A stretch of DNA of 64,000 bases. Origin: Austropuccinia psidii. Taxonomy: Eukaryota > Basidiomycota > Pucciniomycetes > Pucciniales > Sphaerophragmiaceae. The notes beneath the pieces were generated by a model. That model made no database searches and had not been told where the DNA came from. It saw only the letters and a list, made by a program, of their open reading frames with translations. Location of the stretch: the NCBI GenBank assembly GCA_023105745.1, contig JALGQZ010000007.1, positions 57,083,569 to 57,147,568 on the forward strand, in the 5' to 3' direction. A program made the translations under genes and the position numbers. The first letter of the stretch is position 1; each line of letters starts with the position of its first letter. Positions 34,801 to 46,500 of this stretch are shown here, one piece after another.

Positions 34801-37620
34801 GTCAGTTGCAAAGGCATTTTTATACTTAAATAAGAGGTCAATCAATTTTTCTTTCATTTTTTCTGTTAATTCTTGATTGAATTCTGCCTCTTTAAGTTGT
34901 TCAGATATAAAAAGTTCCTTTTCTGGAATTTTTTCTTCCTTTTTAATAACTGTGATTTGTTTTTTATTATTCAAGAAGCCAAACTTTTGTCTTTTGTTGT
35001 CTCCTATGGTAAAATATCTATCTTTTTGGTTGGAGATATCTATGCCATAGATTGATAAGTAGTCATTCCCAAGTATGAAATGATTACTAGTACAGTTGTC
35101 CATTACTACAAACTCTACTTTGATTCTGACACATTGTGAGGGATGAGGAAAAATTAGTGTTAAATCAATTATTCCAAGGGGCTTCATGCTCTCACTTGCA
35201 CTACTAAATTTGACACCTTGTATTGGCATAAGTTTTTCTTGCCAGTCTGGGACAATAGTTTTTAAATAACTTTTGCCAACACAAGTGCAATAAGCTCCTG
35301 TATCCAAGTTAACCTTTCCTTCTTGGTTATCAACCATAACAATACTTATACTTGATTTTCCAGCTGTATATCCCATTCCTTTTGCAGGTTTGGTTCTGTA
35401 CATTTTGGCATCTTGTATGTTTGTCAGATTTGTGTCAGATGTTCCAACTTGTGGCAAGTTTGAATTAACATCGAGTACTTCATAGATTATATCAATATTA
35501 TTAATTTGTGCATTAATTATATTTATTTCATCACTTTCAGAGCTTTCTGACTCTTCTGTTTCTTTTTCAGAGTCAGATTCCTCTTCTTTGTCATTGTGGT
35601 TTTCTGTTTCCACAATTTCATTAATCTTTGCTTTTTTAAGGCAATTATTGGCTAAGTGTCCAATACCTCCACATTTATGGCATTTTCTTTGCTCATTATT
35701 GTTGGATGTATTGGGCTTAAAGGATTCTTTTGATTTATCTTTTTTGATAAATGGTTTATTTGGGCTTTTAATGTCCAATTTTTTCCAAGTCCTGCCAATT
35801 TTTGTTCTTGTCACTATATCTTCTAGTGCATTTATATACTCTTCTGTGGAGCATGGTTCTATACACCTGCTTTTTAGGGCATGTTCTAGTTCCCCTCCAC
35901 ATTTTTTAAGTATTTTCATGTGCACCATTTTTTGTGACATTTCTGGGTATAGTGCATTAAGCCTTTCAACTTGTTTTAAGAACCAAGTTAAAGGTTTGTC
36001 TTTCTCTGGATCAAAGAAAGAGTTCTCAAATGCATTCTCTATCTTATACCTCCAGGCATCATTTCCCCACTTGGTGATTATTTCTTGTTTCCACCAAGAC
36101 CAGGTATTTTTACCATTTGTTTGTCTTATGCCATAATACCATCTTTTTGCAGATTTTTCAAATAGTGAATGTAATCTTGCAGTGATTAATTCATCTGGTA
36201 TGGCATAGTCTTCTTGTAACATGTCAATTGTTTTAATAAATGACATGTGGTCATATTCACCTTCTCCTGTGAATGTTGGCCATTCTTTCAATTGAGGTGC
36301 TTCTTTCATCAAGATTTGGTTATTATCTTGGTGACTCAAGTCTGTTATGAAAGGATTTGACAATTCCTCTTTTGTTTTAACAGGGCTTCTTATATGAGAA
36401 AATGGTGTTGATAACTTTGGCATATTTAAATTAGCCTCATTAATTTTATCCATTTTTTCAGTAATGAGCCTTATTTCACTTTGAATGTCATCTTTCAGAT
36501 GCATTCTTGCTTCATCACTTTTCTCCACATGGTCCAAAAGTAATTTTTGGTGTGATGAAGTCTTTTCTTCAAATTTTTCTACAGAAATACTTAATTTGTT
36601 TAATTTTTCTGTAAGATTGTCAATACTCACATCATAATTGATTGTCAAAGTTTTGTCTTTGATATCTTTTATGTATTTATACAATTCTTGTTGCCCTTGT
36701 ATTAATTTTTGAGTATTATCAATCAAATTATTTGGTTTATTATTTTCAACAATAAACTTAATGTTGTCAATTTCTTTCTTGTTTTGCACAACAATTTTTG
36801 TTAAAGAAGATAAATTGTTATTTATTTCTTGTAGGGATAATAAACTATCTTTAATTTCTTTTAGAGGTAATATACTATTTTTAATTTCTATTAAAGTATT
36901 TACAACATCCTTTGACAAGGTTATTTCTTTGGGAAATGAGGTTGTCTCATTCTTTGCTCTTCCTTGTCCTTGAATTCCATCAAGGTTCTGGCCATGTTGA
37001 AGACATTGTCCATGGCATCCTTTTGGATTCTTGGGATTCTGTAGCTTGGGGAATATGGTTTCCTCCAATGCTTTTTCTTGTTCTTCTTCCCTTCTTGGGG
37101 AGGTGGGTTGGCTTGGGGCTTGCTGGTAGAAGCTACTGGGGCTTCTTCCTTGGTTGCCTCCCTCTTTTTGGCATGGTAGTCCTTGATTTTTTTGATTTGA
37201 GGTTTGGATGACAGTGGATTCCATCCATTGGAGTATTTCACTATCTCCTCCTCTTTGAGGAACTTTTTCAGGATGTGCCAGGAGTTCATCACTCCTTGGT
37301 GTATTTGAGGCAACATTTCCCAATCTTTGTCCTTGTACACTGTGCAATACTGCTTGTACTGGCTCATGTAGATGTCTATTTGAGCCTTCTGAATGTGATT
37401 TGTACCTGTTTGAGTTACTCATACTTAGTTCTAATTCAGGCTCAGATATCATGGGCATTTCTGGGACTTGCCTTTGGGATAAGGCACTTCCTTTTGTGGA
37501 TTCTGTTCCACTGGGGATATTGCCCTTTCTTTTCCCTTTTGAGGGATCAGTTCTACCTCTGAGTCCAGCTCCATCTGATTGGATGGAGTATTGGGAACCT
37601 CTTCTGGTAGTCATAATCAA
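31816..37620 (-). pseudogene. Element C Gag-Pol polyprotein (two in-frame TAA stops)
   Basis: One frame from 37620 down to 31816 (about 1934 codons), broken only by TAA at 34615-34617 and 34018-34020. Order: Ser/Gln-rich leader; coiled-coil region with repeated NSLLSLQEI-like heptads (about 36450-36900); Gag core (WPTFTGEGEYDHMSF near 36270); zinc knuckle CHKCGGIGHLANNC (near 35670); retropepsin NLDTGAYCTCV (near 35290); RT with YIDDIIV (near 34250); RNase H ([15 protein letters not shown]); integrase with an H-H-C-C finger (near 33050), [18 protein letters not shown] and [11 protein letters not shown]-terminal chromodomain-like segment (YLVRY...DEWL, near 31900). The first stop sits just before the RT, the second between RT and RNase H. 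The N-terminal start is uncertain because the leader is probably spliced. Confidence 0.9.
36921..37367 (-). CDS. Overlapping Gag-region ORF of element C (148 aa, alternate frame)
   Basis: It lies wholly inside the Gag-Pol frame. Its composition looks protein-like: helical MNSWHILKKFLKEEEIVKY, a Lys/Pro-rich linker and a basic KKNKKKHWRKP stretch. A related frame survives in the decayed level-0 element (26-211), so it may be genuine Gag N-terminal coding sequence reached by splicing or frameshift. The other frame here is Gln/Ser-rich and less convincing by itself. Confidence 0.45.
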   Translation of the reverse strand: MSQYKQYCTVYKDKDWEMLPQIHQGVMNSWHILKKFLKEEEIVKYSNGWNPLSSKPQIKKIKDYHAKKREATKEEAPVASTSKPQANPPPQEGKKNKKKHWRKPYSPSYRIPRIQKDAMDNVFNMARTLMEFKDKEEQRMRQPHFPKK

Positions 37621-37645
37621 AGAATAAGAAAAAATAAAAGTATTT

Positions 37646-37852
37646 TTAGAATAAAATTCTTTTATGGAAATTTAAAGAGAGGTGCTCACCTTCAGAGTCT
37701 TGAATGGTGGGTCCTGGAAAGTCTAATTTCTTAGCTTTCTTTCTTTTGGTGATAACTGGTGTTGGAGAACTTTGACAAGTTTCTTCAACCAACCTTTCAA
37801 CAGTAGCTTGGTTGTCTTCTGTTGGGTTATCTTCAAACACTAAAAAAGACAA
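37646..37852 (-). CDS. Element C leader exon
   Basis: A short open frame beginning MSFLVFEDNPTEDNQ with a basic KRKKAKKLDF stretch. The likely GT donor (GAAG|GTGAGC, about 37687) would splice to an AG near 37610, just at the start of the main Gag frame. The level-0 element has the same layout (716-898). Confidence 0.45.
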   Translation of the reverse strand: MSFLVFEDNPTEDNQATVERLVEETCQSSPTPVITKRKKAKKLDFPGPTIQDSEGEHLSLNFHKRILF

Positions 37853-38331
37853 ATAAATATAAGTCTTTTATTAATAAGTGTTATTTTTGGCAAGATATGG
37901 CAATTTTCCACGTAGAAATTGCTTTTATATCTTTAAAAACTTGAAATGAATAAAGAAATGAATAAAAAGGAATAAAAATAACTTTTTTATTGGTTTTTAA
38001 TATTTTTTAATATTTTTTAATATTTTTTTTATTTTTTATTTTTAAGGAATAAAATAAAAATTAATATGATTCTTTATAAGATTAAATTATAATAAAAATT
38101 ATTTTTAATTTATAAATTATCTTTTTTAATCACTAGAGTCACTCAAAGAAAGTTCTTGCAAGTCTAAGGATGTGAAAAACCACGTGTAAGACAGTACAAT
38201 TGCTTTCCAAATGCCTCAATAGTTTTTAAAATCAATAAAATATAAAATTATTATATAATTTTATGATTATAAATATAATTTATTATTGGATAAACCCAAT
38301 TAGAATCTTTTTAAAGGTCTTTTAAGTAAAT
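37853..38331. other. Element C 5' leader, non-coding
   Basis: A/T-rich leader between the primer site and the first exon. No gene seen. Confidence 0.5.
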
Positions 38332-38349
38332 ATCACGGCCAGGCCCCCA
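38332..38349 (-). promoter_or_regulatory. Element C primer-binding site
   Basis: TGGGGGCCTGGCCGTGAT on the minus strand, two bases from the LTR. The level-0 copy at 1373-1390 differs at two positions. Confidence 0.6.
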
Positions 38350-38351
38350 AA

Positions 38352-40377
38352 TGTAAGGTTTGACTATGAAACAATAGGTAAAAATTACTAATTTTCTACT
38401 TATTGTACTCTGAATGTCCTTATGAATTGAATAAATAAGATTAAAAATATAATAATAATAAATAATTATTATTATTATGGCGTAAAATAATTATATTATT
38501 AAATAAATATAATAATATAATTTATATTATGAAAATATAATATAATAAATAAATATATTAATATAAAATAATTAATATATTTAAAAAACTCTTTATTATT
38601 GTTACCAACAAATAATAAAGGCGTAAAAAATTGTTTTTTATATATAAAAAACAATTAATAACAATAATATTACTAATATTAAAGTTATAAATTAATATAA
38701 ATACTATTTATATTAATTAAGAATTATTAAGAGTAATAATAAGAGAGAAATTATTATAATAACATGAAATAACCTACTTTTAACACTTAATATAATAATT
38801 TTGAAATATTTTACGCCAAAAAATATAAATACAACCTTTTCAAATTGTATTTACAATAAAAATGAAGAAAATTACAAATTGTTCTGGATTTTTACGTGGA
38901 AATGAGTTTTTAGAGAGATTTTTAACAAAAACAGTTAAATAAATGATTTAATCACGTCAAAATAGATGATTATAGCAAGGTGGTCTTTGGTATTTAATAA
39001 TATAATACTTTTATATATAAAGAATAAAGAAATTACCTTTGATTTATTTGATTTAATGTTTTTGATGCGTCTGAGGGGAAAATAGAGTAAAAAGAGCTCT
39101 ATTTATAGTAAATACCTCCCTCCTAGAGTCCAACAGGCTTCTAGTAGACGTGTACTGATCATATCCACTGGAATTGATCAATATTTTAAGGTTTGAGGGT
39201 GATTACATCATGATCAAACCATATTACATCATTATTACACCATTATTTAGAGTTATCACTATAACTCTAAGTCTGATGACATCAGAGGCTTGGAAGAACC
39301 CCAAATTTCGTGGATTTTATTAGTTTTAATCATAAACTAATAGTATTCACCAATTTTATCACTCTTAAGACTGTTAAACTTAATTTAAGGTTACAGTAGG
39401 TGATCATAACTGCTCAATTTAAGCTCAAACTTTGATCTTCAATAACGTTTAAGATTTACACGCTACAGTAATTCAGAGAGTGAATTCTGATAGCCTGACA
39501 TAACCTTATTATGCTGCCAAGAGCTTTTCATTACATCATCAAAACTCTAATTTTGATGATTTTTCTTGTAACTCATCTTTTCTGTCGAAATTCAATGTTT
39601 TAAACTTCAAACCTTGATTTCAGGGGGTTATACCCTGAATTTAATGATAAAAATTACATCATTCTTCACGAATGAACTAGTAGAATCCAACTGTATACTT
39701 TTTTTTAAGTTTGGACCACTTTCACAACAAAGTGGTCAACAGCTCTGTTGATTTTTATCAATATTTCATCATAGGTTTTAACCTTGTTTATAATTTGCAA
39801 AATAAAGCTCATGTCTGTGTTCCTACAGTAAATACGTGGTAACTTTATTTTTGGTTCATCATTCTATCATGTGTAGTTTAGAAGATATTAGCTATGATCC
39901 TTGAATATATGCGTTGACCAAAAAGGTGCATATATTCAGGTTAATTCCTTAAGTATTAACTTTGAGAATTAGCTTATTAATTGTTTTATGTGTAGAATTT
40001 CGTGGAGAATCCAATGGTACAATTGATTTCACATGTTGTTTCATTAGTTCTTGAGATAAATAAGATTTTATGGTTTTTATAAGGTATTATACCTTATAAT
40101 TCCTTAAATATTAACTTTACAGATATGCCATAAAAATGGTATATGTGTATTTTTCCATGGGGAATCCAATGGTATAATTTATTTTACATGTTGATTCATT
40201 GGTTTTTAAGTTAAACCAATATTTGTACCAATTTATGGTATTTTTTGTATATTTAATTAATTATTTTTAATGTATAATTATTATAAGTAATTTTAATATA
40301 ATTATATTAAAGGTATAATTGTTTTAAGTCTTTTTTGTGACCTTATTGGGTATGTGGTCATATCTCAAAGGCTCACA
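38352..40377 (-). repeat. Element C 5' LTR
   Basis: Near-identical partner of 29693-31698, bounded by the ATGTG duplication. A TATAAATA box on the minus strand (within AGCTCTATTTATAG near 39100) is a likely core promoter. Confidence 0.92.
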
Positions 40378-40382
40378 ATGTG
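40378..40382. repeat. Target-site duplication ATGTG of element C, right
   Basis: Matches 29688-29692. Confidence 0.93.
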
Positions 40383-42063
40383 TTACATGTCTTGACATAA
40401 AAAAAACACTTACATATAAGTTAACATAGTGTTACATTACTCAATCCCCACTTAAACTCCCATAACCAAACATTACAGGTATTATTTACAAATTAAGTTT
40501 TACATAGAGAAATACTCAACTCAATACAGATCAAGGCTGTGAAGAAGAAAAATAAGGTTAGTAGAGATAAGAATACAGTTTTAAAAAAATGGTGCAATCA
40601 ACCAAACATATGGTGCAATATCTGTATCAAATGACACCATTTCAAATTTAACCACCAGAAAAAATGTCTCAAGGCTGTGAAGAAGAAAAATAAGGTTAGT
40701 AAAGATAAGAATACAGTTTTTTAAAATGGTGCAATCAACCAAACATATGGTGCAATATCTGTATCAAATGACACCATTCCAAATTTAACCACTAGCAAAA
40801 ATGTCTCAAGGCTGTGCATAATAAGAATAAAGTTTAGTTAAAATAAGAGTATAATTCAAAAAGTATGGTGCAATCAACCAAACATATGGTGCAATATCCT
40901 GAACAAATGACACCATTACAAATTTAACCACTAGCAAAAATGTCTCAAGGCTGTGCACTGACAATAATAAGGTTCAGAATGGTGCAATCAACCAAACATA
41001 TGGTGCAATATCTTGATCAAATGACACCATTTTTAATTTACCCACCAGCAAAAATGTCTCAAGGTGGAATTTTTTCTAAGTCCCTTGTTTTTGGAAGGCT
41101 CTATGGAGGGCCCAAAAGGTATAAATAAAGGGCCTCTCTCCCTGTTTCCCCCCCCCCATGCTTCTGATTCAGACAATAATCTTGAGGATCAATCCATCCC
41201 TTCTCTAGTAGGATAATCTAGTATTTATATTGAAAAAGATCAGTAGCAAGGCTCAGTATCTTATAGTATTATTTATGATTAATTAATGAAAGATATCTAT
41301 AATATTAATGAAAGAGTTTAGTATTATTTGATAGTCTTACCATTATAGTAGTAGTGTTGAAGTAGTGTTTGAAGATATTATCATTAGTGATCTTATCTAA
41401 TTTATCAATAACCCTTCTTTATAGAAGGGATATCATCTTACCCTTATACCTTATATCAATAAGCCTTTTAGGTATATTGGATTATATTTATATTGATCCT
41501 AATAGTATTATATTACTATTATATCATTTATATGTTACCCTTATATTAAACAAAACCACCCTTAAAGAATTATCTTACCCTTAAATTCTTATAGCTATAT
41601 TTATAGTATTATTGCATCACCTTTAAAAGTATTAGCTAGCTATCAAGATTATTATTAATATTATTAGTGATCTTAAACAATATTCTATAAATATCTCAGG
41701 TATTGAAAGAAGGAATACTAGAAGAATTAATTAAAAAGAATTATAATCAATAAAAAGAAAGCTAAGCAAACCTAAATTATTAAAAAAAAATATATTAACT
41801 ATTACCATTATTATCATAGTGATCTTTTATTGACAGACTGATAGAGACTGCTGAAGAAAATTCTCTAATTGAAAAGCCACAAAACTAAATAATTGATTTG
41901 TGATCTCATCAAAAGGGTATCTTTTTCAGTATATTTAGAGGGGCAGCTAATACACCTTAGCACCCATGGTTATTGGCTAATTCTGAAATTCAAAACAGAC
42001 TCACCAATAATTTCCCCCTCAAGGTACTGCCTATTATTTATCCCACAACAAAAGGAGTTCCCA
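40383..42063 (+). repeat. Element A 3' LTR, second part
   Basis: Resumes the LTR exactly where element C interrupted it, and matches the rest of 6370-8459, including the four sub-repeats and the TATA box. It ends GGAGTTCCCA at the CACTG duplication. Confidence 0.92.
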
Positions 42064-42068
42064 CACTG
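42064..42068. repeat. Target-site duplication CACTG of element A, right
   Basis: Matches 6365-6369. Confidence 0.7.
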
Positions 42069-43217
42069 CTTGTGGTGGATCATAATCTTCATATAAATCA
42101 AACCACTCATCACCAATTTGAGCTAACATATTATGTAAAATCGTGCAAGACACAACCCAACTAACAAAATATTCAATTTCATGATTATACCTCATTTGAT
42201 TTCTCATTTACCTTAGAAAAAACCACCTCCCCTTCAAAATCCCAATTGCATGCTCAATTCTGACCCTTGATTTTGCTAGACAGTAATTGAAAGAACGGTT
42301 GTCTTCATTATGTGCTACAACTCCCTTATATGCTGGAACAACCCAAGGAGAGCTTGCATATGCCAAATCTGCAAGTAAGTACTGATCCTTTTCATAAAAC
42401 TCTTGAGGTGTTTGTGCTATTTTCATATGTTGATAGACATTTGAATCATGAAGTGACCCAGTACAACCAACATGCAGAGCAGTGAACTGTTTGTTGATAT
42501 TGCAAACCAGTTGTATTGACATAGAATACCTTATATGTAAACCATCAGTAAGATTGAAATATAGAATAAAGATTCAACAGCTTACCTTTTTTTGCGATCA
42601 AAATACGCTTCACCATCATTGGGAGGACGTTGTGATAATGGTATGAGACTCCCATCAATAAACCCAATGCACCCAGGGAAGCCTTCTGCTTGCATTACTT
42701 GAGACAGTTCTCTGCGTTGTTCTATTGTTGGCCACACAATTACTTTGCGATTCAGCTTCATTAATATCTGAATGAATCTTTGAGTGTACAACACAATAGC
42801 CCCATGGCTAATTCCAAACAACATTCCAATCTTTCCCAAAGCGGCCCCATTTCCATTTGATCCTAGCCTTGATAATGCCACAGCCAATTGGATGGCAGGA
42901 TTGCGTTGTTTGTTTTGTGATGAGTTATGAAAGGTTTTATCAGCTTGAATTTGTGCAGCCAATTTTTCAAATGATTCATGTGTTGTCCTACATAGCTGTC
43001 AAAGCTTTTCAGATGATAATGTCTGTAAATCATTCATCGTATACATGTAATTAGATGGATATCTTCTACGAGGATTGATGTATCTTTGTGAGGTTATCAT
43101 ATCTAATAAGATTATATCTTCCTGGATATCAGAATCACTATCAGAGTTGAGAGCATCGATGAACTGAAGTGAGTTCAAGGTCTGAAGTAAAGGTAGCCTT
43201 TGCGATGCCTTGGGCAT
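42069..43217 (-). pseudogene. PIF/Harbinger DDE transposase, N-terminal and catalytic part
   Basis: Starts MPKASQRLPLL at 43217. A TGA at 42999-43001 breaks the frame (probably an old CGA). It resumes with a helix-turn-helix-like NPAIQLAVALSRLGSNGNGA...GISHGAI. The catalytic core follows: first Asp in GFIDGSLIPL, a 58-bp intron (GTAAGC to AG near 42525), second Asp in GSLHDSNVY, third acidic residue in RVRIEHAIGILKGRW. A TAA at 42208-42210 follows. The acidic C-terminus runs into element A and finishes at 6369-6269. The whole DDE triad is kept, but two stops and the insertion disable the gene. In this superfamily it cuts at the TIRs with 3-bp duplications. Confidence 0.88.
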
Positions 43218-43379
43218 GGTAAATAAAGAAATGGCTGGTAGTAAATGAAATTTGAAATCAAATAACTTAATAAATGATGAGTGTATTTAGATTTTATGCA
43301 AGAGAAGGAAACTTTTATGCAATTTAACATTCCCTTACTGAGTTGTGTGTTTGAACAATGTGCCTTTATGGGAAGCTAA

Positions 43380-43530
43380 AGGTGGGATTTTGGTATTTAA
43401 ACACGGGATTTGGTACCAAAAAACCTGGGTTTTTGAACCTCAAAATACCTCACCTCTTGAGGTGTGGGATTTCTGAAATCCCAAAAAATTAATGTGGGAT
43501 TTTGGCAAAAAAAAACTCCGGATTTTGAGT
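43380..43530 (-). repeat. Subterminal AAATCCC repeats, right end
   Basis: GGGATTT (AAATCCC on the minus strand) and the near-form GGGATTTT recur about seven times next to the right TIR, mirroring the left cluster. Confidence 0.6.
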
Positions 43531-43557
43531 GTGGGATTTGGTAACTTTGACACCCCC
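43531..43557 (-). repeat. Harbinger right terminal inverted repeat
   Basis: Reverse complement matches 1708-1734 at 25 of 27 positions. Confidence 0.85.
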
Positions 43558-43561
43558 TAAT

Positions 43562-46500
43562 ATAGCTATTATTTATAAAGGAAATATCACATAAATTGTG
43601 CAGATATAAGTCTTATAGAGAAATTTTATATAGAAAGCTAATCCCATATAAAAAATATAGAAGTTCAGAGAAAAACTTACTTATAATATTTATTCAATAC
43701 AATAAGCAAAACAACAGTTATAATATTAAATAATGATCATAAGCTAAAAAAACACGAAGAAATCAACATTTTAAAAAAGTAAAATAGGTTTATATGATAA
43801 AATAGTTTTATATAATAAAAGAATTTTTTTTCAGAGTTTTAGGAGAATTTGTGTATTTTAAAAGATATTTAAGACAAGGGTTTAATAAGATAAAATGCAT
43901 TATTGGTGATTAAAACAACATAGTTGGAATTCTATGATTCCAATTCTTCAATGTAAAGCTTATAAAGAACAAAATACTTAATAATAGGATTTTATATTCA
44001 CTAAAACTTTACATGCTTAAATGTATAATTTGATTGACTGAATGATGATTATGGACAAAAACAGTAATTTAAAGGCTCTTTTTATGCCTTCATAGCAGCT
44101 CTCATGATCTATAATTGATATAAGGGGTTTTCTCAGATAAAAACTGAAAACCCATGCTTAAAAAGAAGGGTCTTAGCATAAGTCAACTTATTTTTCATTC
44201 CAATTTGAAGTTACCAGTGTTATTGTCAACTCCAAGTAGCTTTAATCCTCTTTTTGGTTAATTATTTTAGGTTTAAATATAAAATAAGCTTACTTATATT
44301 AGATGTCATCACATGAAAGCTTAAAAATTAAAGTTTCAAGTAAACATCACTTAATATGGATTTCTAATTAATTCACCATGAGAAAATTGGCTTCACATGA
44401 AAGCAGGTGTTTCATTTGAAAACTAGCTTGGACACAGAATAGAATGAGCTTTGATCCCTCCTCTGAAGTGGTTTGTAACCAGGATTCCAATGTTCATTGA
44501 TATTCCAGGCCCTTCCAAGCCACTAGATTATCAAGTAATTTTCAAGATTATTTTTTTGATTCTATACAATACACATATATTTCATTATATGAGATATCTC
44601 CAGAGATTTTGATTGATGAAAAAGGCTTTGCCTCATATTTTCATCTTTTTGTAGATATTGCATTCTATAATCATTCTACCTTAAGTATATATTCTCAATT
44701 TAAAATTTTTTATTTGTCTTTTGGAGGCTTTCATAAGTAAATCTCAGTTCCCAAAATAAATGAAACCCTTATTTTCCTTAAATAACTCCCTATTTCTGAC
44801 ATATAGCTATATGAATTTATGTCTTTGATTGAAAATATTTCTTGGAACAGATTGTCCCTTTAATAAAATTGTCATCTTAAGGAGAAAAATCATTTTCCTT
44901 TTCTATATAGTCAGTTTCCTCAAAACTCAAATTAAATAAAAGGAATACTTCAAAAATTTCTCATGAATGGAATTATTCAGAAAGAAAATAAGTACAAACA
45001 ATACAAATAATCTCATTGATTGTTCAGGATATTTCCAATATAATTATTATCATCATTTCCATTTCAGTTTCTAACTTCTGTTATCATTATCCAATTTTAT
45101 CAATTTTTCCAATAAAGAAATCTTAAATATCTCTTTTGCAAAAATAAAAGATGCCTTATTTTGTCTCTTCCGAATTATCTTCTTATTGAAAAAACAAGTA
45201 GTGGGGTCTTTGAGGTGAGTCCTGAAACTGAAAAAGGAGTTAAAATTCTGATTAATATTAAAAATTCAGAATCAAAGGGAGAAAAATTGTAAAAATGTTA
45301 ATAATCTTCAATGAAGGATGCATTACAGAGCCCACTATTGCAAAATTGTCAACAATTTTTGACAATTTTACAGTAGCAGGGGTTACAGGACTGCTACCTG
45401 TAATCCTCAGTATTACAGTATAAAACAAAAAGCTACAAAAATGAAAAAAATGAAATTTTTTTGTAAATTTGTAAATACTAAATAGAACTCAGACAACCCC
45501 AAAAACAAAGACCAGAAAATAAATAAAAAATATCATCAGATAAAATCAACTTCATGAAAAATTGATAATCAAATTAAAAAAGTAAACTACCAAAGCTAAA
45601 AAAATATTTACGTTAGAAAAAGAAGAGTTTCTTTAGTTATTTTATTAGAAGAAAAGTTTAAAAAAAATCAATGCAAGTTATAGAAAAATACAGCTCCTTT
45701 TCCATGGCTGTTTTTTATCATACATTTTTTGAGGTCAATTTATCCTCTGAGTTCAACTTTTCAAGAAAAAGTGTTTTTATTCTTTTTTCGTGTTTTTTGT
45801 TTTCAATTTTTACAATAAACAAGAAAGAGAGAACAAGTTCAATTTATACCAAAAAAATGTGGTAAGGAATGATAGGAAGCCTATGAGTTAAACACCCTCA
45901 TTATCATATTATTTTGAAATTTCAATATCACATTAGATTCTAAGAGATGAGCACCAAATGATTGCATATCTCAGAGATATGTGAATATACCTGTTTCAAT
46001 ATTAATCCAAATAGTCTTCCACAAGATTTATATCACTGTGATTCTGTTTAAATCACATCAAGCCTCAAATTAAGATCTTTATGATAATTCTCCAAATCTT
46101 CAGACCAATGTTATTATTTTGAGAGATAAACTTTGCGAATTTTGATTTGATTTACTTTTACACAAGTGGATGATTAATAAGCTAAATCGATTATGAATTA
46201 ATTTTATTAAAAGTACTTTAATTATGAGTTTGGATATTTCTTATGGGGAAATGCTAAGAAAGTACCCTACAAAAACTATTCAAAATTTGAGTAAACACCT
46301 TGTGAAATTCTCAAACATCAAATATATAAACTTCAGATGTAATATTGAGTATGTTCCAAAGCTAGCTGGATATGGCTCTAAAGTAATATTTGCATAAATT
46401 CAATATTCCTTCTGAAAAATTTCGAGTTTATTTCTGTGGTGCCTCACTTTAAAAATATAAATTGAATGAATGTTATAGGCTGTTAATCAATATAAGAAAC

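Larger units (their letters stand above)
29693..40377 (-). mobile_element. Element C: Ty3-type LTR retrotransposon (10.7 kb), minus strand
   Basis: LTRs at 29693-31698 and 38352-40377, ending TG...CA on the element strand (TGTGAGCC ... CCTTACA). Polypurine tract next to the first and primer site next to the second. Exact 5-bp TSD. The internal region encodes a split Gag leader, a Gag-Pol polyprotein and a chromodomain-like C-terminus, with two in-frame stops. The LTR pair differs by one ~23-bp indel and scattered substitutions. Confidence 0.93.
6370..42063 (+). mobile_element. LTR element A: large Gag-protease element without RT or integrase, hosting elements B and C
   Basis: 5' LTR at 6370-8459. 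3' LTR at 29289-29692 plus 40383-42063. Primer site at 8464, polypurine tract just before 29289, TSD CACTG. Without elements B and C the internal region is about 11.2 kb. Coding capacity is one 1447-aa Gag-protease and two smaller proteins, all in the first 6.2 kb. The remaining 5 kb is non-coding and full of short repeats and hairpins. No reverse transcriptase, RNase H or integrase motif (YxDD, DDE, HHCC) is visible in either part, so it probably needs enzymes from another element. Confidence 0.8.
1707..43558. mobile_element. PIF/Harbinger transposon carrying Myb-like, Tet-like dioxygenase and transposase genes (inflated by nested LTR elements)
   Basis: The two outer ends share a 27-bp terminal inverted repeat (25 of 27 identical) starting (A)GGGGGTGTCAAAGT, flanked by a direct 3-bp AAT (1704-1706 and 43559-43561). 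Inside are a Myb/SANT-like gene (1988-3219, +), a Tet-like dioxygenase gene (4830-6181, +) and a DDE transposase gene (43217 down to 42069, continuing 6369 to 6269, -). The Myb-like plus transposase pair is the hallmark of the superfamily. Removing 6370-42068 leaves about 6.2 kb and restores the transposase reading frame across the junction, which supports one original element. The AAT duplication is not the usual TWA, so the end could be off by one base. Confidence 0.85.
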
